Under the pieces are notes generated by a model. It was not told the origin of the DNA. It did no database searches and was given only the letters and a program-made list of their open reading frames with translations. A stretch of DNA of 64,000 nucleotides from NCBI RefSeq assembly GCF_021018745.1, contig NZ_CP063845.1, positions 4,712,001 through 4,776,000 on the forward strand, in the 5' to 3' direction. Below, one piece after another: positions 56,892-64,000 of the stretch (positions within the stretch are counted from its first letter, which is position 1; the number at the start of each line of letters is the position of its first letter). Source of the DNA: Gloeobacter morelensis MG652769 (GTDB lineage: Bacteria; Cyanobacteriota; Cyanobacteriia; Gloeobacterales; Gloeobacteraceae). Position numbers and translations under genes: made by a program.

Positions 56892-57452
56892 ATGAGATTC
56901 TCGCCTATCGTAGCTGCATGTGTGGTCAGTCTTAGCGTTCTGTCTGCGCCAGTTGTTGCTGAGCAAAGTGTGGCCGAGTCTTTGCGCAAACTAAAGTCGA
57001 CTGGTAATTGTGTAAATTGCAATCTGAGGGGAGCAAATCTTTCTCGGATTGTACTCATCGAGAAAGATTTAAGCGGTGCTGACCTAACGGGCGCAAATCT
57101 AGAACTTGCTATTTTGATTGGTACAAAATTCAGAGGTTCCATATTGAATCAAGCCCGATTGCAAAGTGCAAATTTAACTAAAGCCGATTTTAGCAAAGCG
57201 AGCATGCAAAGTGCAGATTTTAAGTTTGCTAATTTAGCTAGCGCAACACTCAGTCAAGTGGACGCCCAGGGGGCAGATTTTAATAGTTCGAAGGTCAAAG
57301 GAGCGGATTTTACCTGCGCGAATCTTAGCGGAGCAATTTTGTACAGCCAGGACTTCCGTCAAGCCAATTTCATGAATGCAGACGTGACCGGAGCTACGGG
57401 AGGATCACTTTCCGAGGTGCCTGGAAGTCCTCAAGCTTGTCCTCGACCTTAA
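56892..57452 (+). CDS. exported pentapeptide-repeat protein
   Basis: 186 residues. Signal peptide (RFSPIVAACVVSLSVLSAPVVA), a CVNC pair, then about 24 five-residue repeats of A(D/N)L/F pattern (NLRGANLSRIVLIEKDLSGADLTGANLEL and LQSANLTKADFSKASMQSADFKFANL) forming a right-handed beta-helix. ATG 56892 is chosen for the signal. The base use is notably A/T-richer than its neighbours. It begins 31 bases from the IS, so its native promoter now lies on the far side. Confidence 0.88.
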   Translation: MRFSPIVAACVVSLSVLSAPVVAEQSVAESLRKLKSTGNCVNCNLRGANLSRIVLIEKDLSGADLTGANLELAILIGTKFRGSILNQARLQSANLTKADFSKASMQSADFKFANLASATLSQVDAQGADFNSSKVKGADFTCANLSGAILYSQDFRQANFMNADVTGATGGSLSEVPGSPQACPRP

Positions 57453-57751
57453 TCATAAGATTCAACTTTAGAGGCGGAACATATTAAATTGGTACGCAAC
57501 CTTCCCATATTTGGCTGCTCGGCCAGAGCATAAATCTTCTGGTCGATTGTGTCGACAAAAGCATCCGCATGCGCTTCACTGTCATCGGCAATATAATCCC
57601 AGATTTCAGCAAGCTCAGCGATGAAACGAGGGCATTCTATCAGGCTCAACGCCTCGCGAACGACATCACTTGATGATGTGTAAAGGCCAGACGCGCCTTT
57701 CTGCCTGATCATCTCCTCAAGTTGAGGGGTTAGATTGACGTTCATCGTCAT
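57449..57751 (-). pseudogene. ParD-ParE remnant, fused by deletion
   Basis: One frame of 100 residues begins like a ParD antitoxin (MNVNLTPQLEEMIRQKGASGLYTSSSDVVREALSLIE) and switches, in the middle of the antitoxin, to an internal part of a ParE toxin (FIAELAEIWDYIADDSEAHADAFVDTIDQKIYALAEQPNMGRLR). The end of ParD, the start of ParE and the last part of ParE are missing. This looks like an internal deletion that joined the pair; both are likely inactive. ATG at 57751 or 57745. Confidence 0.7.
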
Positions 57752-57834
57752 GGCAACCTCTATTATTTCTGTGGCAAATAGATTCTGAAGTCAGGGATTG
57801 GCAAAAATTGCCAACTAATTAATGAACTCGAAGG

Positions 57835-58452
57835 TTAATTTGTTGTGAAAACTACCTCGTGCAGCGTAGGCTGGTACTCGTTGTCGGCCAGGGAAAGCAT
57901 CTCCGCGAATATGGACGAGAAGGGACGATTGCAATCCATGGCGGCGTATTCCTCCAGTGAGCGCCAGTGGCCGTAATTGATGCAGCGCCACCCGTCCAGG
58001 CTGCGGTGGGCGTGGGTTGAAATCAACCCGGTCTGCCCGGACACCATTCCCAGCGCTTGAATGAATAATTCGACAAACCGGGGTTGGTTTTCGGGAGCTT
58101 TCATCTTGAAGATGCCGAAATTGATGAGTCCTTCCATGCCTGTAAAGGTCTGCATTTGGCTGCCCGCCGGTTCCTCGGCGAAGATTTCGTACAGGTGGGC
58201 GTCGGGTGAGGCGAAATCGGCCAAAGGCGGAGTCGCCACGTAAGTATCCGGGGTGGCCCACTGGATATATCCCGTTACCCGCAGACCGTCGCGACTGCGG
58301 TGGACGGTCCCGGACACGAATCCCGGTAACGGCTGGGCTGTGGACTCGATGTGCGCGATCAGAGACTGTACCAGGGCCGATTGTTGCTCGGGTTCGACCG
58401 CGAAGACGGCAAACTCTGCAGGAAGACCACTGCTTCTGGCGATAGCGGGCAT
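57835..58452 (-). CDS. tandem antibiotic-biosynthesis-monooxygenase (ABM) domains
   Basis: 205 residues made of two ABM-like halves: one with AVFAVEPEQQSALVQSLIAHIESTAQPLPGFVSGTVHRSRDGLRVTGYIQWATPDTYVA and a second with INFGIFKMKAPENQPRFVELFIQALGMVSGQTGLISTHAHRSLDGWRCINYGHWRSLEEYAA. The repeated GFVSGTVHRSRDG / GLISTHAHRSLDG elements show the internal duplication. The family includes heme degraders and quinol-type oxygenases; activity cannot be called. Confidence 0.8.
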   Translation of the reverse strand: MPAIARSSGLPAEFAVFAVEPEQQSALVQSLIAHIESTAQPLPGFVSGTVHRSRDGLRVTGYIQWATPDTYVATPPLADFASPDAHLYEIFAEEPAGSQMQTFTGMEGLINFGIFKMKAPENQPRFVELFIQALGMVSGQTGLISTHAHRSLDGWRCINYGHWRSLEEYAAMDCNRPFSSIFAEMLSLADNEYQPTLHEVVFTTN

Positions 58453-58521
58453 TTCAGCAACTCAGGCGCAGCAGAAATGATTATCCAATGGAGTTACCCA
58501 ATGGAGCAATGCGGCTGGCGC

Positions 58522-59412
58522 TTAAAACTCGCGCAATAGCGAGGCTGTGTAGGGCGATTGGTGCAGATGCGCTTTGCCGACCGAACCGAACAGCTCCAGC
58601 ATGTTGCGCACCACCGACTGCATCGCGGCGATGCCGCCTTCCATCAAATCCAACAGATCGATGGCGGGTTCGCGGGTGAAGCTCTCTTTGAGATTGCGCA
58701 GGTACGCTCCGCGCACCTCGGTGTTGACGTTGAACTTGCAGACCCCCAGCCGGATCGATTCGCCGATCAGTTCGGCGGGTAGTCCGGAGGTGCCGTGCAG
58801 CACCAGCGGAATTTCGATCAGTTCCCGGATTCTGGCGAGGCGGTCGAAGTCTAGTTTGGGTTCTCCCCGGTACTTGCCGTGGACGTTGCCGATCGTGACG
58901 GCGAGGGCGTCGACTTCGGTCGCTTCGACGAATTCGCGCGCCTGTAGCGGGTCGGTCATCTTCGCCTCCAGTTCCGAAACGCTCAGACCGTCCTCGCTGC
59001 CGCTGATGCGGCCAATCTCCGCCTCCACCGCTGCTCCGAAGCTGTGGGCCAACCGGGTCATCTGGCGGGTAAATTCGAGATTTTGCTGATAGGGCAGATG
59101 GGAACCATCGGCCATCACCGAGGGCAGACGCACCTCCAGGGCGTAGCGAATGTCCTGGGCGGAGGAGCTGTGATCCAGGTGAACGGCGATGGGCACCTGC
59201 GATTCTCGGGCCGCCTCCAGGCAGAGAGCCACCAGGGGCGGGCCACCGAAGCGCAGCGCACTCGGGTGCAATTGGAGCATGGCGGGGCTCGCAGTTTCCT
59301 CAGACGCCCGGACTACCGCCAAGACCCCTTCGAGGTTGTAGACGTTGAATGCACCGATGGCGTAGGCGCTTCGGCGCGCCGTGCGCAACAGCTCAATGGT
59401 CGAACTGAGCAT
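58522..59412 (-). CDS. class II fructose/tagatose-bisphosphate aldolase family protein
   Basis: 296 residues. AYAIGAFNVYNLEGVLAVVRASEE, IAVHLDHSSS (metal His and catalytic Asp), AEIGRISG, TIGNVHGKYRGEPKLDFDRL, LVLHGTSGLP and CKFNVNTEVRGAY are all class II. It resembles the GatY/KbaY sugar-aldolase group more than Fba; the substrate is open. No isomerase or kinase sits beside it. Confidence 0.88.
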   Translation of the reverse strand: MLSSTIELLRTARRSAYAIGAFNVYNLEGVLAVVRASEETASPAMLQLHPSALRFGGPPLVALCLEAARESQVPIAVHLDHSSSAQDIRYALEVRLPSVMADGSHLPYQQNLEFTRQMTRLAHSFGAAVEAEIGRISGSEDGLSVSELEAKMTDPLQAREFVEATEVDALAVTIGNVHGKYRGEPKLDFDRLARIRELIEIPLVLHGTSGLPAELIGESIRLGVCKFNVNTEVRGAYLRNLKESFTREPAIDLLDLMEGGIAAMQSVVRNMLELFGSVGKAHLHQSPYTASLLREF

Positions 59413-59532
59413 GACCGTGGATCCCGCAGCTCCGTTGCAGGCGCCAGTCTACCACTCGCCTCCCGTTCCAGCGCGATACCTGTCGGCCGGTACCGGAGTG
59501 CAACAACTCCGGCACCAGCCGACGTCGGAGAA

Positions 59533-60402
59533 TCAGAACTTGCCGGTGTGGTAGTCCTGAACAGCTTCCCAGATTTCAAGCTGGGTGTTCATCACAAATG
59601 GACCGTAGCGCACCACAGGTTCATCCAGGGGCCGCGCCGCCACGAGCAACAGCCGCGCAGGTGTCTCGCCGGTTACCAGGGTTACCGAATCGCCATCGCC
59701 CAATACCGCGAGTTGGCGCTCGCCGCGCGGCTCGCCGGGAGCCTCCTCCGTCGCCCCGATCTCCGCCTGGCCCTCAAAAATGTAGGCGAAGGCGGTATGA
59801 CCAGCCGGAATTATCTGTACGAAGCGGCTATGAGGCAGCAGGGCGATATCCAGATAGAGCGGGTCGGTGGCGATGCCGCGCACCGGACCTTCGACTGCCC
59901 CCACCCGGCCTGCGATCACCCGAATGCACTCGCCGTTCGGCCCCGTCACTGCAGGGATCGCCTCGGGGGCAAATTCCTGGTAGCGCGGCGGGACCATCTT
60001 GTCTTTAGCAGGCAGGTTGAGCCAGAGCTGAAAGCCCCGGATGCGGTCGTCCTGCTGCTCGAGCATCTCGGAGTGGACAATGCCCCGCCCGGCGGTCATC
60101 CACTGCACCCCCCCGGCTTCAAGGGCTCCCTGGTGGCCTTTGTTGTCGGCGTGGCGCACCCGCCCGGCCAGCAGATAGGTCACCGTCTCAAAGCCGCGGT
60201 GCGGATGATCCGGAAAGCCCGGCAACGACTCGGTCGCCTCCTCAGAACGAAATTCGTCCAGAAGCAAGAAGGGATCGAGGTCGCGCAGCGACGGATCGCC
60301 GATGGTGCGGTAGAGATTCACATCGTCGCCGTCGCTGGTTGGGCGGGCGGTGAGCACCCAGCTGACCGTGCGCGGACGGCCGACAGTCGCGATAGTTTGC
60401 AT
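59533..60402 (-). CDS. pirin-family protein
   Basis: 289 residues. DPFLLLDEFRSEEATESLPGFPDHPHRGFETVTYLLAGRVRHADNKGHQGALEAGGVQWMTAGRGIVHSEM contains the metal ligands (HPHRG, then H and E) of the cupin fold. Pirins vary in function from transcription-cofactor to quercetin dioxygenase; not assigned. ATG at 60402 follows AGGAGGGG, better than the upstream in-frame start. Confidence 0.9.
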   Translation of the reverse strand: MQTIATVGRPRTVSWVLTARPTSDGDDVNLYRTIGDPSLRDLDPFLLLDEFRSEEATESLPGFPDHPHRGFETVTYLLAGRVRHADNKGHQGALEAGGVQWMTAGRGIVHSEMLEQQDDRIRGFQLWLNLPAKDKMVPPRYQEFAPEAIPAVTGPNGECIRVIAGRVGAVEGPVRGIATDPLYLDIALLPHSRFVQIIPAGHTAFAYIFEGQAEIGATEEAPGEPRGERQLAVLGDGDSVTLVTGETPARLLLVAARPLDEPVVRYGPFVMNTQLEIWEAVQDYHTGKF

Positions 60403-60627
60403 AAATGCCCCTCCTGCAGGTGCTTTTGATCGATGTCCCGGCTGGAACCAATGCCCTCGGCCCAGGACAAGCGGCTTTAGTTTCAATAGTTCAATATTAA
60501 AGCATAGGCTCGATGTTGTCTAGCCACATACCCGACAGTGAAAGTCGATAAACGCCTTCAGCGGGGGGGGGCATCGTCCCAAGCTTTGGATACACTGGCA
60601 CTCAGGACGATTACCCGCACGCATTTT

Positions 60628-60963
60628 ATGGAGCGCATGGTTCTCGCACCCACTGCCGTCTCAGCACCGCCTTTGCCCACCAAGACGCCCCTCGACCCGG
60701 TCAAGACACCGGAGAAGACGCCCCTGCGCTGGCGCGACTGGGTGGTGCGGCTGTTCAATGACCCGGTCAACAAGTTCGAACACGTCGTCGAAAGCCTTTG
60801 CAAGCACGTGCCGGGTATGTCGCAGGATATGGCCTGGTCGGTGGCCTGGCAGGCCCACCGCGAAGGGGTGGCTGCCACCTACCAGGGGCCGCGCGAAGTG
60901 GCCGAACTGGTCTGCGAAAAACTGGTCCGCGAAGGACTCATTTCCGACTGCTGCGAAAGCTGA
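60628..60963 (+). CDS. clpS: ClpS-family adaptor
   Basis: 111 residues. WVVRLFNDPVNKFEHVVESLCKHVPGMSQDMAWSVAWQAHREGVAATYQGPREVAELVCEKLVREGL follows ClpS, the adaptor that hands N-degron substrates to ClpAP/ClpC. The canonical FNDD substrate-binding pair is FNDP here, as in some cyanobacterial ClpS2-type proteins, so substrate range may differ. The long basic N-terminal portion is poorly conserved; ATG 60637 is a further option. Confidence 0.85.
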   Translation: MERMVLAPTAVSAPPLPTKTPLDPVKTPEKTPLRWRDWVVRLFNDPVNKFEHVVESLCKHVPGMSQDMAWSVAWQAHREGVAATYQGPREVAELVCEKLVREGLISDCCES

Positions 60964-61109
60964 CGGATCACAGCGCCACTATTCAATTGTTAAGTCAGCC
61001 AAGAAAGCTTTCCGACCCCGGCCGACACCGGCTACAGTGGGGAGGTTCGACCGTCGATCAGGGTGCATCGTTCTCCTTGGCGATTGGTAAATTTTCCAGG
61101 AGACATGCA

Positions 61110-61463
61110 ATGACAGTTTTTGTGGGCAACCTGCCCTTCTCGGTCACTGAGCAGGATATCACCGAGGCTTTTAGCGAATACGGCACTGTCAAATCGGTGA
61201 AGATTCCTACCGACCGTGAGACTGGTAGACCCCGCGGCTTCGCCTTCGTCGAAATGGCCGATGAAGAAGAAGCAAAAGTGATCGAATCGCTCGACGGTGC
61301 CACCTGGGACAACCGTCAGATCCGCGTCAACAAGGCTGAACCTCGCCCCGAGCGCAGTGGCGGCGGCGGTGGCGGCGGCGGCTATCGTGGCAGCGGTGGC
61401 GGCGGCGGCGGCGGCTATCGTGGCAGCGGTGGCGGTGGCGGCGGTCAGCGGCCTCGCTATTGA
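61110..61463 (+). CDS. RNA-binding protein, RRM plus Gly-rich tail (second copy)
   Basis: 117 residues. RRM as in the copy at 9997 ([31 protein letters not shown]) with a longer Gly tail containing a tandem [10 protein letters not shown] unit encoded by 30-bp repeats from 61380. ATG 61110 with AGGAGACAT upstream. rpsU follows 82 bases later, the conserved rbp-rpsU cluster of cyanobacteria. The two rbp genes have similar 5' leaders. Confidence 0.93.
   Translation: MTVFVGNLPFSVTEQDITEAFSEYGTVKSVKIPTDRETGRPRGFAFVEMADEEEAKVIESLDGATWDNRQIRVNKAEPRPERSGGGGGGGGYRGSGGGGGGGYRGSGGGGGGQRPRY
61380..61439 (+). repeat. tandem 30-bp repeat in the Rbp glycine tail
   Basis: Two consecutive copies of a 30-bp unit (beginning GGCTATCGTGGCAGCGG at 61380 and 61410) encode [10 protein letters not shown] twice. 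Such repeats can expand or contract by slippage and lengthen the tail compared with the first rbp. Confidence 0.75.
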
Positions 61464-61471
61464 TTACTGGT

Positions 61472-61521
61472 TCGCCGGGTTCATCGGCTGCGCTGCACCC
61501 GGCCCGCTCGCCGGGTTCATC
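61472..61521 (+). promoter_or_regulatory. rbp-rpsU intercistronic region with two competing hairpins
   Basis: ACCCGGC at 61497-61503 can pair with the upstream GCCGGGT (61474-61480) or the downstream GCCGGGT (61510-61516, 6-nt loop). The two GCCGGGT copies lie in a 14-base direct repeat (61472-61485 and 61508-61521). The rpsU ribosome site (GGAGAG) starts about 14 bases beyond the second hairpin. Confidence 0.55.
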
Positions 61522-61545
61522 CATCACGTGGGAGAGAGTACTGCG

Positions 61546-61725
61546 ATGGCGCAAGTGAGAGTCGGCCAGGATGAGAGTATCGAATCGGCCCTGCGGCGCT
61601 TCAAGCGAACTGTGGCCAAAGCCGGCATTCTGGCCGAAGCGAAGCGCCATCGTCATTTCGAGACGCCCATCGAGAAACGGCGGCGCAAGGCGATTGCCAG
61701 AAGACGCCGCTACCCCCGCCGGTAA
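61546..61725 (+). CDS. rpsU: 30S ribosomal protein bS21
   Basis: 59 residues, strongly basic: [52 protein letters not shown] is bS21, a small-subunit protein near the anti-Shine-Dalgarno region. ATG 61546 follows GGAGAG. It lies after the second rbp gene, as in several cyanobacteria, where the pair can be expressed together. Confidence 0.97.
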   Translation: MAQVRVGQDESIESALRRFKRTVAKAGILAEAKRHRHFETPIEKRRRKAIARRRRYPRR

Positions 61726-61797
61726 CGAGCTGCGGCCACCCTGGCCCAGTGGCGTACCGAAAGGGTATAACGCTCGGTCAGTGGAGCGAGCTTGCCA

Positions 61798-63084
61798 ATG
61801 CTGGATCTGATCATTCGCGGAGGAAATCTGCCGGACGGGAGCAGCCCGGTGGATATCGCTGTTGCGGAGGGTCGGATTGCAGCGATTGCCCCTCGCCTAG
61901 AGGCGGAGGCCCGCGAGCAGATTGACGCCCGTGGGCGATTGGTGAGCCCGCCTTTTATCGACAGCCACTTTCACATCGATTCGACGCTTACCTTCGGCCG
62001 ACCGCGGGTCAACGCAAGCGGCACGCTGCTGGAGGGGATCGCCTTGTGGGGCGAGTTGCGCCCGCAGCTGACCTTCGAAGAAATTAAGAGAAGGGCCCTC
62101 CGGTTCTGCCGGTGGGCTATCGCCCGGGGCAATCTGGCCGTCCGCAGCCACGTCGATGTCTGCGATCCGTCTCTTGCGGCGGTGCAGGCGCTGCTGGAGG
62201 TGCGCGCCCAGATCAAGCCCTATTTGGATCTGCAACTGGTTGCCTTTCCCCAGCAGGGCTACTTGCGCTGCCGCGAAGCGCCTGGACTGCTCGAGCGCGC
62301 TCTGGATCTGGGGGTGGAGGTGGTCGGGGGCATTCCCCACTTCGAGCGCACCGCCGCCGAGGGTGCGCTCTCGGTGCGCAAGTTGTGCGAACTGGCCGCT
62401 GAGCGCGGCTTGCCCGTCGATATGCACTGCGACGAGAGCGACGATCCCCACTCGCGTTTCGTCGAAAACCTGGCCTGTGAAACGGAGCGGCTGGGGCTGC
62501 ACGGCAGGGTGACAGGCTCGCACCTCACCTCGCTGCACTCGATGGACAACTACTACGCCAGCAAGCTCATCGACTTGATGGCCGAGGCGCGCTTGAACGT
62601 AGTGGCCAATCCGCTCATCAACATCACCCTGCAGGGCCGCCACGACACCTACCCGAAGCGGCGGGGGCTGACCCGCATCCGCGAGCAGATGGCGGCGGGG
62701 CTCACCGTCGCCCTGGGCCACGACTGCGTGCTGGATCCGTGGTATCCGCTGGGTAGCCACGACATGCTCGAAGTGGTTCACATGGCGGTGCACGTCGCCC
62801 AGATGACCGGTACTGCCCAGATGCACGCCCTCTTTGACGCCGTCACCGTGAACGCTGCCCGGGTGCTGGAACTGGCGGACTACGGTCTTGTCCCCGGTTG
62901 CCATGCAGATATGGTCATCCTGCAGGCGCGCGATCCGATCGAAGCGATCCGCCTCAGGCCGGCGCGGCTATGGGTGATCCGCCGCGGCCGGGTGATCGCC
63001 CGTACCGAACCTGTCCTCCCGCAGGTAGCGCTCGATGGCTTGTGGCAACCGGTCGATTTTGGGCTTCCCGAAGCGTCCGCTTAA
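61798..63084 (+). CDS. cytosine deaminase-like amidohydrolase
   Basis: 428 residues. TIM-barrel amidohydrolase with the CodA pattern: FIDSHFHIDSTLTFGRPRV (metal HxH), RSHVDVCDPSL, MHCDESDDPHSRF (His and Glu), GSHLTSLHSMDNYYASKL, LINITLQGRHDTYPKRRGLTRI and GHDCVLDPWYPLGSHDMLEVVHMAVH with the catalytic Asp. Cytosine or isoguanine deamination is the likely reaction; other cyclic amides are possible. No codB permease is adjacent. Confidence 0.88.
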   Translation: MLDLIIRGGNLPDGSSPVDIAVAEGRIAAIAPRLEAEAREQIDARGRLVSPPFIDSHFHIDSTLTFGRPRVNASGTLLEGIALWGELRPQLTFEEIKRRALRFCRWAIARGNLAVRSHVDVCDPSLAAVQALLEVRAQIKPYLDLQLVAFPQQGYLRCREAPGLLERALDLGVEVVGGIPHFERTAAEGALSVRKLCELAAERGLPVDMHCDESDDPHSRFVENLACETERLGLHGRVTGSHLTSLHSMDNYYASKLIDLMAEARLNVVANPLINITLQGRHDTYPKRRGLTRIREQMAAGLTVALGHDCVLDPWYPLGSHDMLEVVHMAVHVAQMTGTAQMHALFDAVTVNAARVLELADYGLVPGCHADMVILQARDPIEAIRLRPARLWVIRRGRVIARTEPVLPQVALDGLWQPVDFGLPEASA

Positions 63085-63190
63085 AAGCAAGGGCGTGACC
63101 AAACACGATCCGCAACCGGGCTTTCCCAAAGCACAACGGGTGCCGAAGAGCGATCTCCAGCACCCATTGCAACGATTGCCTTCTAAGGCT

Positions 63191-63514
63191 CTACAGCGAG
63201 CTGCCCGCCTGGGTCAGCAGTTTCGACAGTTGCTGGAGCTTGGTCGCCACTTCGCCGCTGGCGTCGGCAGCCACCTCGCCGGTGTCCTCGCCCAGATCGG
63301 CAAGGACAGCCTTGAGCGACTCACCCGTGACATCGCCACTGGTCAGGGCCGCTTTCAGTTGCCCCAGATCCTCGGCCAGATCGGTTCCCTGCAATTGTTG
63401 CTGCCAGGTGTCGATGACGACGACGGCCTGTTCCGGGGGAATGGCCGTTAAGCCCTGCTGGAGGGCAGCGATGGTTTTGTCCAGGTTTTCGGCAATTTGC
63501 GTTGAATCGGCCAC
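63191..63514 (-). CDS. conserved hypothetical protein
   Basis: 107 residues, acidic and helical: MADSTQIAENLDKTIAALQQGLTAIPPEQAVVVIDTWQQQLQGTDLAEDLGQLKAALTSGDVTGESLKAVLADLGEDTGEVA. GTG at 63514 follows AAGGAGT. The repeated pattern resembles small stress-related or phase-associated proteins but no family is recognised. Confidence 0.65.
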   Translation of the reverse strand: MADSTQIAENLDKTIAALQQGLTAIPPEQAVVVIDTWQQQLQGTDLAEDLGQLKAALTSGDVTGESLKAVLADLGEDTGEVAADASGEVATKLQQLSKLLTQAGSSL

Positions 63515-63691
63515 GGTTGACTCCTTTTACAGTTGGATAACGTTTGCTGAGACAGGTCGCGTGGAACACAAAAATCTCGGCTGCTCCGCGCCCTGCACAG
63601 TCTTTCAAAGCCAGGCGCGCCCGTCCTCACTCCTTGGACAGAGTGGCCGGTACCCCCCCCTTTTTTTGAATGGAGACTTTGAGAAATTAAT

Positions 63692-64000
63692 TTATATTTG
63701 CAATATGGCGAGGCCGGACCGCATGGCCGCATCCCAACTGCCGTCCCGTGCCAAACGCGCGAGCGGGATAGGCGAGGGCGGCTCACAAAGCGGTGCTTGC
63801 AGCGGCAACTGCCACCAACCGACATCGTGCCAGGCGCCCAGTTTGTAACCCACCGCGCGGTAGACGCCCACCGCCTTGAAACCGATCGCCTCGTGCAGAC
63901 CGACGCTGGCGGCGTTAGGCAGTGTGATCCCCGCAAAAACATTGAAGAACCCCTGCAATCTCAACAGGGCAAACAAAGACGTATAAAGTCCCCGGGCGAT
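63692..64000 (-). CDS. GNAT acetyltransferase, C-terminal part (5' end outside window)
   Basis: The frame is open to the window edge, reading IARGLYTSLFALLRLQGFFNVFAGITLPNAASVGLHEAIGFKAVGVYRAVGYKLGAWHDVGWWQ, the C-terminal half of a GNAT acetyltransferase with the ASVGLHEAIGF motif of phosphinothricin-type acetyltransferases. The first half and the start lie outside. Resistance is not implied; many such proteins act on other amines. Confidence 0.85.
   Translation of the reverse strand: MARGLYTSLFALLRLQGFFNVFAGITLPNAASVGLHEAIGFKAVGVYRAVGYKLGAWHDVGWWQLPLQAPLCEPPSPIPLARLARDGSWDAAMRSGLAILQI

Noticed and set aside
58485-58507. CCAATGGAG repeated twice before the ABM gene
   Set aside because: Very short and only two copies; no structure or position that points to a function.

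Overview
The window looks like a chromosomal segment of a deep-branching, thylakoid-less cyanobacterium of the Gloeobacter type. Reasons: high G+C; photosystem II core genes (psbA, psbD, psbC) next to two PsbV cytochromes; an NDH-1 subunit; a FrhB/BciB-type chlorophyll enzyme; many small families restricted to cyanobacteria (DUF3084, DUF2288, DUF5340, DUF1816, TIGR02652, a DUF6679-like protein); and features that depart from ordinary cyanobacteria. These departures are a psbA-psbD-psbC run on one strand, a CP43 with an altered lumenal loop and short C-terminus, and two PsbV copies that both carry a lipobox. Genus assignment is inference; no database was searched.

Layout. 1-8 kb: 3' end of pyrH, a small conserved protein, two tandem PsbV cytochromes, a DUF2993 protein, an alpha/beta hydrolase facing a degenerate metallo-beta-lactamase-fold protein, FUN14, a CAU tRNA, a LytM-like M23 protein and an MsbA-type ABC exporter. 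8-16 kb: tRNA-Lys, a DUF1963 protein, an RRM-glycine protein followed by a DEAD-box helicase, a bidirectional terminator, then psbC, psbD and psbA on the minus strand and thyX. 16-27 kb: a PLP aminotransferase, a secreted orphan S53-type propeptide, an orphan GvpF/L protein, murC-murB, a PfkB kinase, an HpnP-like B12 radical SAM enzyme, pgk, an HMA plus orphan P-type-ATPase N-domain protein, and acpP. 27-42 kb: DUF3084, a RuvC-like nuclease and a ferritin-like protein, DUF937, a decayed pentapeptide stretch, eno with a phosphoribulokinase-like gene, a deacetylase/phosphodiester-glycosidase fusion, GT2, hisS, trpC, a HEAT protein and fibrillin. 42-55 kb: S41 peptidase, CbiG-CobJ, BciB-like, mdh, M20 hydrolase, and a compact run from an LpxB-related gene through MFS and an NTF2-like protein to ndhD. 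55-64 kb: an intact IS with target duplication, a pentapeptide protein, a parDE remnant, ABM tandem, class II aldolase, pirin, ClpS, rbp-rpsU, a cytosine-deaminase-like protein and a truncated GNAT gene.

Themes. Photosystem II maintenance (psbA/D/C, psbV pair) and cold or RNA homeostasis (two rbp genes with similar leaders, one with a DEAD-box helicase and one with rpsU) are the clearest functional groupings; most other genes are single housekeeping or conserved hypothetical genes. I see no CRISPR array, phage, or large accessory island. The most unusual items are the lipobox-bearing PsbV pair (the second apparently with a His/Cys heme), the rewired CP43 loop, the membrane-free P-type ATPase N-domain protein, the stand-alone prokumamolisin-type propeptide, the mutually exclusive hairpins between rbp and rpsU, and an insertion sequence separating a pentapeptide gene from a promoter-like box.
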